A DNA stretch of 39,229 bases from CAYQQR01 sp964420035. Lineage in GTDB: Bacteria; Bacteroidota; Bacteroidia; Bacteroidales; SM23-62. The translations under genes were made by a program, and so were the position numbers. Below, piece by piece: positions 7,743 through 15,969 of this stretch. The number at the start of each line of letters is the position of its first letter. Positions within the stretch are counted from its first letter, which is position 1. Location: NCBI GenBank assembly GCA_964420035.1, contig CAYQQR010000040.1, forward strand, positions 1 through 39,229. Reading direction: 5' to 3'. Below the pieces are notes generated by a model. It did not search any database, had not been told where the DNA came from, and saw nothing but the letters and a program-made list of their open reading frames with translations.

Positions 7743-8888
7743 TTATATTCCTAGTTTCCTGGAAATCACCAGTCTAAGTATTTCAGATGTACCTTCTCCG
7801 ATCTGCAGTATGCGTTGATCCCTGTAGTATCTTTCCACGGGACCTTTCCATAGTCCATATCCCCCGTGGATCTGTACCGCTTCATCGGCTATCTCCTTGG
7901 CGATCTCGGAGCAGTATAGTTTAGACATGGCAGCTTCCTTAGCGAATTCAAGACCCTGATCCTTGAGCCAGCATGCTTTGTACAGGGTATTTCTCGCCAG
8001 CTCTATCTTGAGGTCCATATCTGCCAGTTTAAAGGCATTCACCTGGAAACGACCGATGGGTCGCCCGAATTGCTCCCGTTTTTTGGCATAGTTTACCGAA
8101 GCCTCAAAAGCACCCTGGGCCAGGCCCAATCCCATGGCAGCAATGGATAAACGGCCCGAATCAAGGGTTTTCAGCATGATCCTTGCCCCTGCCCCCTGCT
8201 CTCCCAGCAGGTTATCTTTGGGAACCCGGACATTCTTAAAAGTCAGTTTTGATGTTTCTATTGCCCGCCACATCATTTTATCATCCATCTTTTCAGCGCT
8301 AAAACCAGCTCTGTCCCTTTCGACAATGATCGTGGACAGCTCTTTATGTTTTCCATCCTGAGCGGTTATCGCCTGTATGGTAACACCCCTGGTAATGCTT
8401 GTAGAGCCGTTGGAAATGAAAGTTTTTTTACCGTTGATCACCCAGGAATCATCCTCTGCACGGGCAGTCGTTTCCGTGCCCCTTGCATCGGAGCCGGCAT
8501 TGGGTTCTGTAAGGCCGAAGGCCCACAGGGCTTTCCCTGTGGTAAGCTCCGGAAGATACTTTTTTCTTTGCTCTTCGGTGCCATAATTGTATATGGGCGA
8601 GATTCCCAGGGAATTATGGGACGCAACAATGGCAGCTTGTGAACTGTCGACCCGCGCCAGTTCCTCGATGGCTATGATATACGAAAGCGTATCCAGTCCG
8701 CCACCTCCGTATTCTTCAGAGAGATTTATACCGAATAATCCCTCTTTACCCATTTTATAGCAGAGTTCCGGACTGAATTCCTCTTTGATATCCAGCTCTT
8801 CCGCGCCAGGTTGAATTTCCCTTTCAGCGAAGGCCCTGATTCTTTCCCTTAATTCAAGATGCTCAGAGTCTAATAAAGGATGGTTCAT
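7743..8888 (-). CDS. Acyl-CoA dehydrogenase (candidate isovaleryl-CoA dehydrogenase)
   Basis: A 381-residue FAD-dependent acyl-CoA dehydrogenase of normal family length. It has the FAD-contacting GLTEPNAGSD loop (125-134), the FISNG segment and the C-terminal IGEGTSEI motif. The catalytic base appears to be Glu365 in the canonical short/medium-chain position. The site of the unusual base in classical isovaleryl-CoA dehydrogenases (the LDLER helix) reads LDSGR (242-246), with Gly instead of Glu. By sequence it therefore looks like a butyryl/short-branched-chain type. By context, beside methylcrotonyl-CoA carboxylase and methylglutaconyl-CoA hydratase, isovaleryl-CoA is the expected substrate. 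The gap to mccA is 12 nt and to fni 4 nt. The substrate remains an inference. Confidence 0.88.
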   Translation of the reverse strand: MNHPLLDSEHLELRERIRAFAEREIQPGAEELDIKEEFSPELCYKMGKEGLFGINLSEEYGGGGLDTLSYIIAIEELARVDSSQAAIVASHNSLGISPIYNYGTEEQRKKYLPELTTGKALWAFGLTEPNAGSDARGTETTARAEDDSWVINGKKTFISNGSTSITRGVTIQAITAQDGKHKELSTIIVERDRAGFSAEKMDDKMMWRAIETSKLTFKNVRVPKDNLLGEQGAGARIMLKTLDSGRLSIAAMGLGLAQGAFEASVNYAKKREQFGRPIGRFQVNAFKLADMDLKIELARNTLYKACWLKDQGLEFAKEAAMSKLYCSEIAKEIADEAVQIHGGYGLWKGPVERYYRDQRILQIGEGTSEILRLVISRKLGI

Positions 8889-8900
8889 TATGAATTGATT

Positions 8901-10901
8901 TTAATTAAGATCCAGCAATGCTTTATTGAGTTCCACCTGCTCCCCGGAACGAACATGCACCTTTTTAATCTTCGCGTTTCTGGGTGCTAAGATATTATTT
9001 TCCATTTTCATAGAATCAATAATGATCAATACATCCCCTTTATTCACCGGTTTACCTTCTTTTACATTGACCTTTACCACCTGGCCGTGTATGGGAGAAC
9101 GAATGAGCATGTCATTATCGAACCCCGGCATGTTGCCCTCGGTCATAACTTCTTTTTCCGGAAGAATATCACTACGCTTGAACCAAAAAGGGATGCCATC
9201 GATATTCAGATAATAATCCCCGGCATCATCCCATGATCCGATACATTCATACACCGTTCCGTCCAGGGTATAGTGCGCTGTATGTTCTCCCAAATCGTGA
9301 ATATGAACGAGGCAACGCTGCCTGGCAAAGTAGAATTCCAGCGCTCCTGGGGCAATCCTCAGGATCAATACTTCCAGGAGGGTGTTGTACTGGTCGAAAA
9401 ACTTCAGGCACATACAATTTCTCCAATAACCCAGATCCTTCCAGGGATCAGGAACAGGCTCCTGTTTTTCAGGTTTGTTCAGATAACTCAACAGCAATAA
9501 ACCGGCCACCTGCGCTGCCCTGGGGATTTCGCCATGACCATGGATCACTTCAGCGATTATTTTGGCTGCATTCTTATCGCAATAACTAGTATCTATCTTG
9601 TTTTCAACATATTGCTTATGATGCATCAGTCTGAATAAGAACTCCCTGTTCGTTTTCAGCCCCTGTATTACATAATCCCGAAGGGCTTCTTTCATTTTTT
9701 CTATTGCCCTGTGACGATCCTCTGCATGTACGATAAGCTTGCTGATCATGGGATCATAATCAGGATGGATCATGACCGGTCCGTCAAGGCTGGAATCAAC
9801 GCGTACCCGGGGGCCTCTGTTATATGGTTCCTGATAAAGTGTTACATGACCGGGTGAGGGCCGGAAATTATTCTCGGGATCCTCAGCATACAGCCGGGCT
9901 TCTATGGCATGGCCGTTGATGTGAAGGTCTTCTTGCCGGACCGGCAGTACTTCGCCCATGGCCACCTGAAATTGCATTTTTACCAGGTCGAGACCGGTAA
10001 CCATTTCTGTCACGGGATGTTCTACCTGGATCCGGGTGTTCATCTCAAGGAAATAGTAATTCTGACCGGCATCGACCAGAAATTCAATGGTCCCGGCATT
10101 TCTATAGTTTATCTCTTTCACCAGCCGGACAGCATCCTCCGTCATACTCTTCCAGGTATCGGCACTTATGAACACGGAAGGAGATTCTTCGATGATCTTC
10201 TGGTATCTTCTCTGAACCGAACACTCCCTTTCAAAAAGATGAATGGCATTACCATGATGGTCTGCCATTACCTGTACTTCAATATGCCTGGCTTTGGGCA
10301 CATATTTTTCCAGGTATAACTGGTCATCACCAAAATATGCTTTTGCCTCGCGGCTGGTCGATCGGATCATCTCAACGAAATCTATTTTCGAGTGGGCAAT
10401 TTTCATTCCCTTGCCCCCGCCCCCGGCAGCAGCTTTCACCAAAACCGGAAATTCCAGGGACGGTGCAGCTTTTTCCAGGGTTTTTACATCTCCGGTCATC
10501 CCTTCAACCACGGGTAATCCAGCCTCCTTGGCAGCTTTTCTGGCTTCCACCTTGTTGCCCATCCAGGCGACCACTTCGGCTGCCGGTCCGACAAATGTGA
10601 GTCCTGCCTCTTCTACGGCCTTTGCAAAATCAGGATTTTCAGATAAAAATCCGTACCCCGGATGTATGGCATCACAATGATGGTCCCGGGCCAGCCGGAT
10701 CATCTTGTTGATATTCAGATAAGTCTCACTGAGTCCCTTTCCTTCAATCGGAACAGCCAAATCTGCTGTTCGTGCATAAAGAGCATTCTCCCCGTCTTCA
10801 GGGGAATAGGATACCACTGAATAAATACCCATCTCCCTTGCCGTGCGTATGATCCTGGCAGCTATTTCTCCACGGTTGGCTATGAATACCCTGTGTATCA
10901 T
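8901..10901 (-). CDS. mccA: Methylcrotonyl-CoA carboxylase alpha subunit (biotin carboxylase + biotin carrier)
   Basis: Carboxylates its own biotin with ATP and bicarbonate and passes the carboxyl group to the beta subunit. With the ATG at 10901 it has 666 residues, starting MIHRVFIANRGEIAARI as in homologues; an open frame runs further upstream to 11009 but would overlap liuC. Domains: biotin carboxylase (about 1-445, with the glycine-rich AAAGGGGKGM loop and NTRIQVEHPVTE), a linker/BT domain, and a C-terminal biotinyl domain with DSMKMEN, where Lys632 is the biotin site (Ser replaces the usual Ala of AMKM). The alpha subunit alone cannot separate acetyl-, propionyl- and methylcrotonyl-CoA carboxylases. 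The adjacent beta subunit and hydratase make methylcrotonyl-CoA the likely substrate. Confidence 0.9.
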   Translation of the reverse strand: MIHRVFIANRGEIAARIIRTAREMGIYSVVSYSPEDGENALYARTADLAVPIEGKGLSETYLNINKMIRLARDHHCDAIHPGYGFLSENPDFAKAVEEAGLTFVGPAAEVVAWMGNKVEARKAAKEAGLPVVEGMTGDVKTLEKAAPSLEFPVLVKAAAGGGGKGMKIAHSKIDFVEMIRSTSREAKAYFGDDQLYLEKYVPKARHIEVQVMADHHGNAIHLFERECSVQRRYQKIIEESPSVFISADTWKSMTEDAVRLVKEINYRNAGTIEFLVDAGQNYYFLEMNTRIQVEHPVTEMVTGLDLVKMQFQVAMGEVLPVRQEDLHINGHAIEARLYAEDPENNFRPSPGHVTLYQEPYNRGPRVRVDSSLDGPVMIHPDYDPMISKLIVHAEDRHRAIEKMKEALRDYVIQGLKTNREFLFRLMHHKQYVENKIDTSYCDKNAAKIIAEVIHGHGEIPRAAQVAGLLLLSYLNKPEKQEPVPDPWKDLGYWRNCMCLKFFDQYNTLLEVLILRIAPGALEFYFARQRCLVHIHDLGEHTAHYTLDGTVYECIGSWDDAGDYYLNIDGIPFWFKRSDILPEKEVMTEGNMPGFDNDMLIRSPIHGQVVKVNVKEGKPVNKGDVLIIIDSMKMENNILAPRNAKIKKVHVRSGEQVELNKALLDLN

Positions 10902-10914
10902 GGACCGATCATGT

Positions 10915-11703
10915 TTATTGGATCCAGTATGGATTTCTTTTTTCGAAAAAGGCACGAATGCCCTCCTGGCCTTCACTGCCGGAACGTGCCTCAGCAATGC
11001 TTTTTGCACACCGGTTCATCAGTTCCCGGTCCAAAAAAACACCTTCGATCTCCCGGATCAGTTTCTTGGTATTGCTCAATGCTTCGGGACCGTTTTTCAG
11101 GATATCCCTGAGCAGTGAATCCGTATATTCCTCAAGCTCCCCTTCTGATCCGGCATAGTTGATAAGATTTGCTTCCTTTGCTTCCAGGGCATTAAAGACC
11201 CTTGCGGTGAGCATCAGCTTCCTGCTGTGCATGGGTCCGAGTTTCAACATAACATAGGGTGCAATGGTAGCCGGTACCAGGCCCAACTTAACTTCAGAAA
11301 AAGCAAACTGAGTATCTATTGTCGCTAAAGCAAGGTCTGAGGCCGCAACCAGTCCGTTGGCCCCTCCGTAACAACCTTTCCGGACCTTGCTGATCACTAT
11401 TTTTGAACATTGATAGACTGCCTGGAACAGTTCCCCCAGCTTTTGGCTTTCCTTAAAATATTCTTCATAAGGCTGATCCATGGACCCCTTCATCCATTCC
11501 AGGTCGGCACCACTGCAAAAAAGGTCTCCTTTTCCTGATAATACAATGACCACGATGCCCCGGCTTTCACAACTTTCTCTAAAAGCCTCGGTTAATTCCC
11601 GGATCATAAGAGTATTAAGCGCATTTTTCTTTTCCGGCCGGTTCAGTTTTATTTCCCTGAATCCTTTATGATCCTGAATCTCTATGTTTGAATAATCAGA
11701 CAT
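10915..11703 (-). CDS. liuC: Methylglutaconyl-CoA hydratase (enoyl-CoA hydratase family)
   Basis: A 262-residue crotonase-fold protein predicted to hydrate 3-methylglutaconyl-CoA to HMG-CoA. It contains the CoA-binding/oxyanion stretch FCSGADLEWMK, which resembles LiuC/methylglutaconyl-CoA hydratases, a second oxyanion segment KGCYGGANGLVAASD, and FSEVKLGLVPA with the probable catalytic Glu. The FSEVKLGLVPATIAPYV sequence is characteristic of bacterial LiuC proteins. It sits 18 nt after mccB and 13 nt before mccA, the usual arrangement in leucine (liu) operons. Here its product, HMG-CoA, is the substrate of the reductase encoded further along the same run. A general enoyl-CoA hydratase role is the main alternative. 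Confidence 0.85.
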   Translation of the reverse strand: MSDYSNIEIQDHKGFREIKLNRPEKKNALNTLMIRELTEAFRESCESRGIVVIVLSGKGDLFCSGADLEWMKGSMDQPYEEYFKESQKLGELFQAVYQCSKIVISKVRKGCYGGANGLVAASDLALATIDTQFAFSEVKLGLVPATIAPYVMLKLGPMHSRKLMLTARVFNALEAKEANLINYAGSEGELEEYTDSLLRDILKNGPEALSNTKKLIREIEGVFLDRELMNRCAKSIAEARSGSEGQEGIRAFFEKRNPYWIQ

Positions 11704-11721
11704 TGAATACGCGGCTAAGCT

Positions 11722-13329
11722 TTACATTCTGTATACGCCGTTGCGGGGCGGTTCGAATTTACGGTTCAACGACATGGCTATGCCAAGACCGAGCACACCG
11801 CGGGTATTTACCGGGTCGATGATACCATCATCCCAAAGCCTGGAGGTACTGTAATAGGCACTGCTTTCGTGATCGTATTTGTTCAGGATTTCGGAACGTA
11901 TCTTCTCGATTTCCTCCTCAGGCAATTCTTTATTTTTATTCTTCAGCTGTTCCACCTTGATCATGGTCAGTACATTTGCTGCCTGCTCACCACCCATGAC
12001 GGCAATACGGGAATTGGGCCACATAAAAAGTAAACAGGGTTCGAAAGCCCTTCCGGCCATGGCATAATTACCTGCACCATAGGATCCACCAGTAATCATG
12101 GTAAACTTGGGAACCGTAGCGGTTGAAACGGCATGTACCAATTTGGCACCGTCCCGGGCAATTCCTTTATGCTCATATTCCTTTCCGACAATGAAGCCGG
12201 TTATATTTTGCAAAAAGACCAGGGGGATCCTGCGATAATTGGCCAGTTCAATAAAATGAGCCGCTTTAAGTGAAGATTCGGAATAGAATGGTCCGAAATT
12301 GGCGAGGATGGCTACGGGATAGCCCATAATGTAGGCAAAACCGGTTACTATGGTGGGGGCATAATTGGACTTAAACTCATGGAATTCGCTCCCGTCCACC
12401 ATTCTCATAATGATCTCCCTGGGGTCCACTAATTTCCTGGGATCGGAGGGTATGATACCATAGAGCTCCCGGGGATCATAAAGCGGATCCGTTGGGGTCC
12501 GGGTGTCCAGTTTTTGTTGTTCCGGTCGCTGCATACTTTCAAATATATTCCGGCATATCTGTAATGCATGCATATCATTTTCCGCCAGATGATCGGCAAC
12601 TCCGGATATCCTGGTGTGCACATCGGCTCCGCCGAGTTCTTCCGCGGTTACATCTTCGCCGGTGGCGGCTTTGACCAGCGGGGGGCCCCCAATAAATATG
12701 GTACCCTGCTTTTTCACAATAATGGTTTCATCGCTCATGGCCGGCACATAGGCTCCTCCGGCCGTGCAACTGCCCATTACAATAGATATTTGAGATATGG
12801 AAGATGCAGAGAGCCGGGCCTGATTGTAGAATATTCTGCCAAAGTCTGTTTTATCCGGAAAAACACGATCCTGTTCCGGTAAAAAAACACCTCCTGAGTC
12901 GACCAGGTATACACAGGGCAGGTTATTTTGCAATGCAATCTCCTGGGCCCGCAGATGTTTTTTGATGGTTTCATGAATGTAGGTACCGCCTTTAACCGTA
13001 GCGTCATTGGCAATAATAACCGCCTCTTTACCCTGTATACGTCCAATACCGGCGAGGATTCCGGCTGCCGGAAACTGGTCGTCATATTGCCCGTAAGCTG
13101 CAAGAGGCGATAGTTCAAGGAAAGGAGTATTCTTATCGATAAGCAGGTCAATACGCTCCCTGGGCATCAGCTTACCCCGGGATTTATGCTTTTTTACCGC
13201 ATTGGCAGAACCGCCTTGTTGTATTCTTTGAATGTTTTTCTGAAAGAACTGGATTTTTTCAAGGTAGAGCTTTTTGTTGTTGATAAAATCCTCCGAATGG
13301 ACCGCAATTTTAGAGCTTAGTTGAAACAA
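11722..13329 (-). CDS. mccB: Methylcrotonyl-CoA carboxylase beta subunit (carboxyltransferase)
   Basis: Transfers the carboxyl group from biotin to 3-methylcrotonyl-CoA, giving 3-methylglutaconyl-CoA. The 535-residue protein has the crotonase-like carboxyltransferase N and C halves. MCC-type signatures are ATVKGGTY, FGRIFYNQA, IFIGGPPLVKAATGE and LGGADVH in the N half, and the C-half NITGFIVGKEYEHKGI and GGSYGAGNYAM. These favour methylcrotonyl- (or geranyl-) over propionyl-CoA carboxylase. The start is TTG at 13329; the next Met is residue 55, inside the conserved region, and the N-terminal QLSSKI fits homologues. It is the first gene of the leucine/mevalonate run, preceded by a good -7 element at 13364-13371. 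Confidence 0.93.
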   Translation of the reverse strand: MFQLSSKIAVHSEDFINNKKLYLEKIQFFQKNIQRIQQGGSANAVKKHKSRGKLMPRERIDLLIDKNTPFLELSPLAAYGQYDDQFPAAGILAGIGRIQGKEAVIIANDATVKGGTYIHETIKKHLRAQEIALQNNLPCVYLVDSGGVFLPEQDRVFPDKTDFGRIFYNQARLSASSISQISIVMGSCTAGGAYVPAMSDETIIVKKQGTIFIGGPPLVKAATGEDVTAEELGGADVHTRISGVADHLAENDMHALQICRNIFESMQRPEQQKLDTRTPTDPLYDPRELYGIIPSDPRKLVDPREIIMRMVDGSEFHEFKSNYAPTIVTGFAYIMGYPVAILANFGPFYSESSLKAAHFIELANYRRIPLVFLQNITGFIVGKEYEHKGIARDGAKLVHAVSTATVPKFTMITGGSYGAGNYAMAGRAFEPCLLFMWPNSRIAVMGGEQAANVLTMIKVEQLKNKNKELPEEEIEKIRSEILNKYDHESSAYYSTSRLWDDGIIDPVNTRGVLGLGIAMSLNRKFEPPRNGVYRM

Positions 13330-13363
13330 TTCAGTAATTTTTAAACTAAAATATGAATAAAAT

Positions 13364-13371
13364 CAAAGTTA
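13364..13371 (-). promoter_or_regulatory. Candidate promoter of the leucine/mevalonate operon
   Basis: Read on the minus strand this is TAACTTTG, an exact match to the Bacteroidota -7 element TAnnTTTG. It lies 34 nt upstream of the mccB TTG start, which would give a short leader of roughly 25-30 nt. A TTG at 13390-13388 is a possible upstream element, but its 16-nt spacing is shorter than usual, so the -33 part is weak. No other promoter-like element was noticed before the 95-nt gap ahead of the UbiA gene. Confidence 0.5.
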
Positions 13372-13506
13372 ACTCAATATTTACTTTCAACCATCACTAA
13401 ACAGCCAATTTATCTTTATGTTTCGCGTTCTTACCATGAATAGTATAATTTCTGAAAAATGCGTAAAACTTTTTTGCAGAAAAACCGTATTTAAAATGAA
13501 ATAAAT

Positions 13507-13514
13507 TAAATTTG
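13507..13514 (+). promoter_or_regulatory. Candidate promoter of the 102-residue NUMOD1-like gene
   Basis: TAAATTTG on the plus strand matches the TAnnTTTG -7 element and lies 19 nt before the ATG at 13534, so any leader would be very short. A TTTTTG at 13471-13476 is about 30 nt upstream, too far for a normal -33 element. The divergent operon promoter (13364-13371) lies about 140 nt away in the same AT-rich spacer. Confidence 0.35.
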
Positions 13515-13533
13515 AGGTAGAAAATCCATTGTC

Positions 13534-13842
13534 ATGGACAGAAAAGAAATCCAGAAGTTATCCGCTGAAGAACGTTTAAGGCTGAAACGCTCACAGAAGA
13601 AATACAACTTACCGGTTATCGGTCATTTCGCCGACAGGAGCATTATCTTCAACAGTATTCTTGAGGCAGAAGCGGTGACAGGTATCAATTATACCCTGAT
13701 CTTTGAAGCCTGCATCGGCAAGATATTCAAAGCAAAGAATACCCACTGGGAATATGTTAAAGGCAACCACTACATCAAATACAAAGCCTATTACATCAAC
13801 GCCCAGGAAAAATATACCCGTGTGGGTGGCTTTAATGGTTAA
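13534..13842 (+). CDS. Small basic protein with NUMOD1-like helix-turn-helix segment
   Basis: A 102-residue basic protein whose function I do not recognise. The middle (about residues 37-75) contains NSILEAEAVTGINYTLI, then ACIGKIFKAKNTHWEY. This resembles the NUMOD1 pattern (S..EA...TG....I..AC.GK...... W.Y), a small DNA-binding module usually found beside homing endonuclease domains. No endonuclease domain is attached here, and no intron or other mobile sequence is visible. The N-terminus (residues 1-25) is rich in Lys, Glu and Arg and could form a helix. It may be a stand-alone DNA-binding protein of the kind seen in Bacteroidota. It is encoded opposite and convergent to a small secreted protein. 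The gene call is fairly safe; the NUMOD1 link is tentative. Confidence 0.6.
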   Translation: MDRKEIQKLSAEERLRLKRSQKKYNLPVIGHFADRSIIFNSILEAEAVTGINYTLIFEACIGKIFKAKNTHWEYVKGNHYIKYKAYYINAQEKYTRVGGFNG

Positions 13843-13860
13843 TTGCTGAACTTCAAGGCT

Positions 13861-14340
13861 TTACTTAAGCACTGTATTATCAAACACATCTGAAATTTTT
13901 TCGGGTTTGCGAGCTTGCCGCAAGGCTTCTTCAAGTTCCTCGGTATCCTGGTTGTAAATAACATAGGCTACATCGAGGATATGGGCCAATTGATCAAATG
14001 CTTCCGGTTCTTCGATTTTGTCTTTACGCAGTTGCTTTCTGTAATAACGGTTCAGCTTCTTGACAGCATAATATATGGTGGGTTTATTAATCTTGGTTGT
14101 TTCGGTCCGTGAAGTAGCAGAAGCCGAACTCAAATAGGTATATATGCTCGTGAACCTATGGTATTTAATGGCCATCGCCTGACCCAAATAATGACTGGAA
14201 ATCTCTCCCGGGTTAATTTTTTCACCAAGGGTGTCGCTCAAATTGTTTCTGAAAACAAACTTCTTTTCCTGCTGCGCGTTAACCGCGCCAAAAAAACACA
14301 GTAATAATAATCCCGTCAGGGATAATCTTAAATGTCTCAT
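13861..14340 (-). CDS. Hypothetical secreted protein
   Basis: Not recognised. With the ATG at 14340 the product has 159 residues and a clear signal peptide: MRHLR, a hydrophobic core SLTGLLLLCFFGAV, then NAQ-Q, so export to the periplasm is likely. An upstream in-frame start at 14385 would put 15 extra residues ahead of the signal and is less likely. The mature part is hydrophilic and largely helical, with YYAVKKLNRYYRKQLRKDK and a C-terminal EELEEALRQARKPEK. There is no lipobox and no catalytic motif I can name. It is flanked by a TATTTTTG promoter-like element at 14378-14371 and has no obvious functional link to gnd upstream on the same strand. Confidence 0.65.
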   Translation of the reverse strand: MRHLRLSLTGLLLLCFFGAVNAQQEKKFVFRNNLSDTLGEKINPGEISSHYLGQAMAIKYHRFTSIYTYLSSASATSRTETTKINKPTIYYAVKKLNRYYRKQLRKDKIEEPEAFDQLAHILDVAYVIYNQDTEELEEALRQARKPEKISDVFDNTVLK

Positions 14341-14370
14341 GGTTATCCAATTTATCAATCCAAATATGTG

Positions 14371-14378
14371 CAAAAATA
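14371..14378 (-). promoter_or_regulatory. Candidate promoter of the small secreted protein gene
   Basis: On the minus strand this reads TATTTTTG, an exact TAnnTTTG match, about 30 nt upstream of the ATG at 14340. No convincing -33 element was found. It suggests this gene is transcribed separately from gnd, which ends at 14486. Confidence 0.4.
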
Positions 14379-14485
14379 AATACAAAAACTTATTTTATAA
14401 CATAGGTCCAGGTAAAATTCTGTTAAACAATAATATTTCAAGAAAAATCATGCCTGTTCGGTCCATGAAGCCCCGATCTGTTTAA

Positions 14486-15949
14486 TCAGGCATTATAGCT
14501 GGATGAGGCGGTTTTGCCTCCCCTTCCGGTCCAGTTGGTATGGAAATATTCGCCCCTTTCTTTATCCACCCTTTCGTATGTATGGGCGCCAAAATAATCT
14601 CTTTGAGCCTGGATTAAATTTGCAGGAAGACGCTCCGATCTGTATCCGTCATAGTAGTTGAGAGCTGCAGCCATTGCAGGAACCGGTATACCATTCTCAG
14701 TGGCTTTCACTATCACTTTCCTCCAGGAATGCTGTGCCTTTTCAATCTGCTCCTTGAAGAATGGGTCCAGAAGGAGATTTTCCAGGTCGGGAGCCTTATC
14801 AAATGCTTCTTTAATGTTTCCCAGGAATACCGAGCGGATGATGCATCCCCCTCTCCAGATCAAAGCAATGCCGCCATAGTTGAGATTCCATCCGAAAGAC
14901 TTTGCCGCTTCCCGCATTAAGGCATAACCTTGCGCATAGGAAACGATTTTTGAGGCATAAAGGGCCAACCTGAGGTCTTCCGTAAACGATTCCCTGTCTT
15001 CATCAAACCGTATCGCCGGACCGTTCAATATCGTTGAAGCTTTTTCCCTTTCTTCCTTCAGAGCTGAAAGGGCTCGGGCATATACCGACTCGGTAATAAG
15101 GGTGAGCGGAATACCCTGTTCCAGGGATGATATGGCAGTCCATTTTCCTGTGCCCTTCTGACCGGCGGCATCCAGTATTTTTTCCAACAAGGGTTCCCCG
15201 TCATCATCCCTGAAAGCCATGATATCCCTTGTGATCTCAATAAGGTAACTGTCAAGTTCCGATCGGTTCCAGTCATCAAAGATCTCATGCATCTCTTCAT
15301 GGGATAACCCCAGTAAATTTTTCATCAGGAAATATATTTCCGATATCAGTTGCATGTCCCCGTATTCGATGCCATTATGGACCATCTTGACATAGTGGCC
15401 CGCACCTTCCTCACCTACCCAATCGCAACAGGGTGTTCCATCTTCTACTTTGGCTGCGATGGCCTGAAATACCGGTTTCACGTGTTCCCATGCTGCAGGT
15501 GACCCGCCGGGCATGATGGAGGGGCCTTTCAGGGCACCTTCTTCCCCGCCGGAAACCCCTGTTCCGATGTACAGAAGTCCTTTGCTTTCCACATAACGGG
15601 TTCTCCGGTTGGTATCCGGAAAATGAGAATTCCCCCCGTCGATTATGATATCTCCTTTTTCCAGATGAGGAATGATCTTCTCAATAAAATCATCAACGGG
15701 TTGACCTGCCTTGACCAGCATCATGACTTTCCTTGGAGGTTGCAGACTCGCAACAAATTCTTCAAGGGAATGGGTTCCGATGATCTTCTTACCTTTGGCC
15801 CTTCCGGAAATGAAATTATCCACTTTTTCCAGGGTCCTGTTATAAACCGCAACCGTGAATCCGTTGCGCTCCATATTGAGCACAAGGTTTTCACCCATAA
15901 CCGCCAGTCCTATTAAACCGATGTCTGCTTTCTTTTCCATTTTATTCAT
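14486..15949 (-). CDS. gnd: 6-phosphogluconate dehydrogenase, decarboxylating
   Basis: Oxidises and decarboxylates 6-phosphogluconate to ribulose 5-phosphate. From the ATG at 15949 it has 487 residues (484 from the ATG at 15940); both fit the family, while an upstream in-frame ATG at 15979 would overlap pdxB. It has the N-terminal dinucleotide motif GLAVMGENLVLN, GGNSHFPDT, the substrate-binding GVSGGEEGA, and VKMVHNGIEYGDMQ with the catalytic Lys. The C-terminal helical domain is complete, including the YFGAHTYER segment. It is the last gene of the LacI-headed minus-strand run, an unusual place for it. That suggests 6-phosphogluconate is an intermediate of the encoded uronate route, not only of the oxidative pentose phosphate pathway. 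Confidence 0.95.
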   Translation of the reverse strand: MNKMEKKADIGLIGLAVMGENLVLNMERNGFTVAVYNRTLEKVDNFISGRAKGKKIIGTHSLEEFVASLQPPRKVMMLVKAGQPVDDFIEKIIPHLEKGDIIIDGGNSHFPDTNRRTRYVESKGLLYIGTGVSGGEEGALKGPSIMPGGSPAAWEHVKPVFQAIAAKVEDGTPCCDWVGEEGAGHYVKMVHNGIEYGDMQLISEIYFLMKNLLGLSHEEMHEIFDDWNRSELDSYLIEITRDIMAFRDDDGEPLLEKILDAAGQKGTGKWTAISSLEQGIPLTLITESVYARALSALKEEREKASTILNGPAIRFDEDRESFTEDLRLALYASKIVSYAQGYALMREAAKSFGWNLNYGGIALIWRGGCIIRSVFLGNIKEAFDKAPDLENLLLDPFFKEQIEKAQHSWRKVIVKATENGIPVPAMAAALNYYDGYRSERLPANLIQAQRDYFGAHTYERVDKERGEYFHTNWTGRGGKTASSSYNA

Positions 15950-15969
15950 TTTTTGATTAGAGTTTTGTC

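Noticed and set aside
10902..11009. Extended mccA start at 11009
   Set aside because: It would overlap liuC by almost 100 nt and add residues not seen in biotin carboxylases, which begin at MIHRVFIANRGE.
10915..11703. HMG-CoA lyase or HMG-CoA synthase hidden in the leucine/mevalonate run
   Set aside because: Every gene in the run is accounted for by another family; the crotonase-fold protein here is a hydratase and lacks lyase or thiolase-like motifs.
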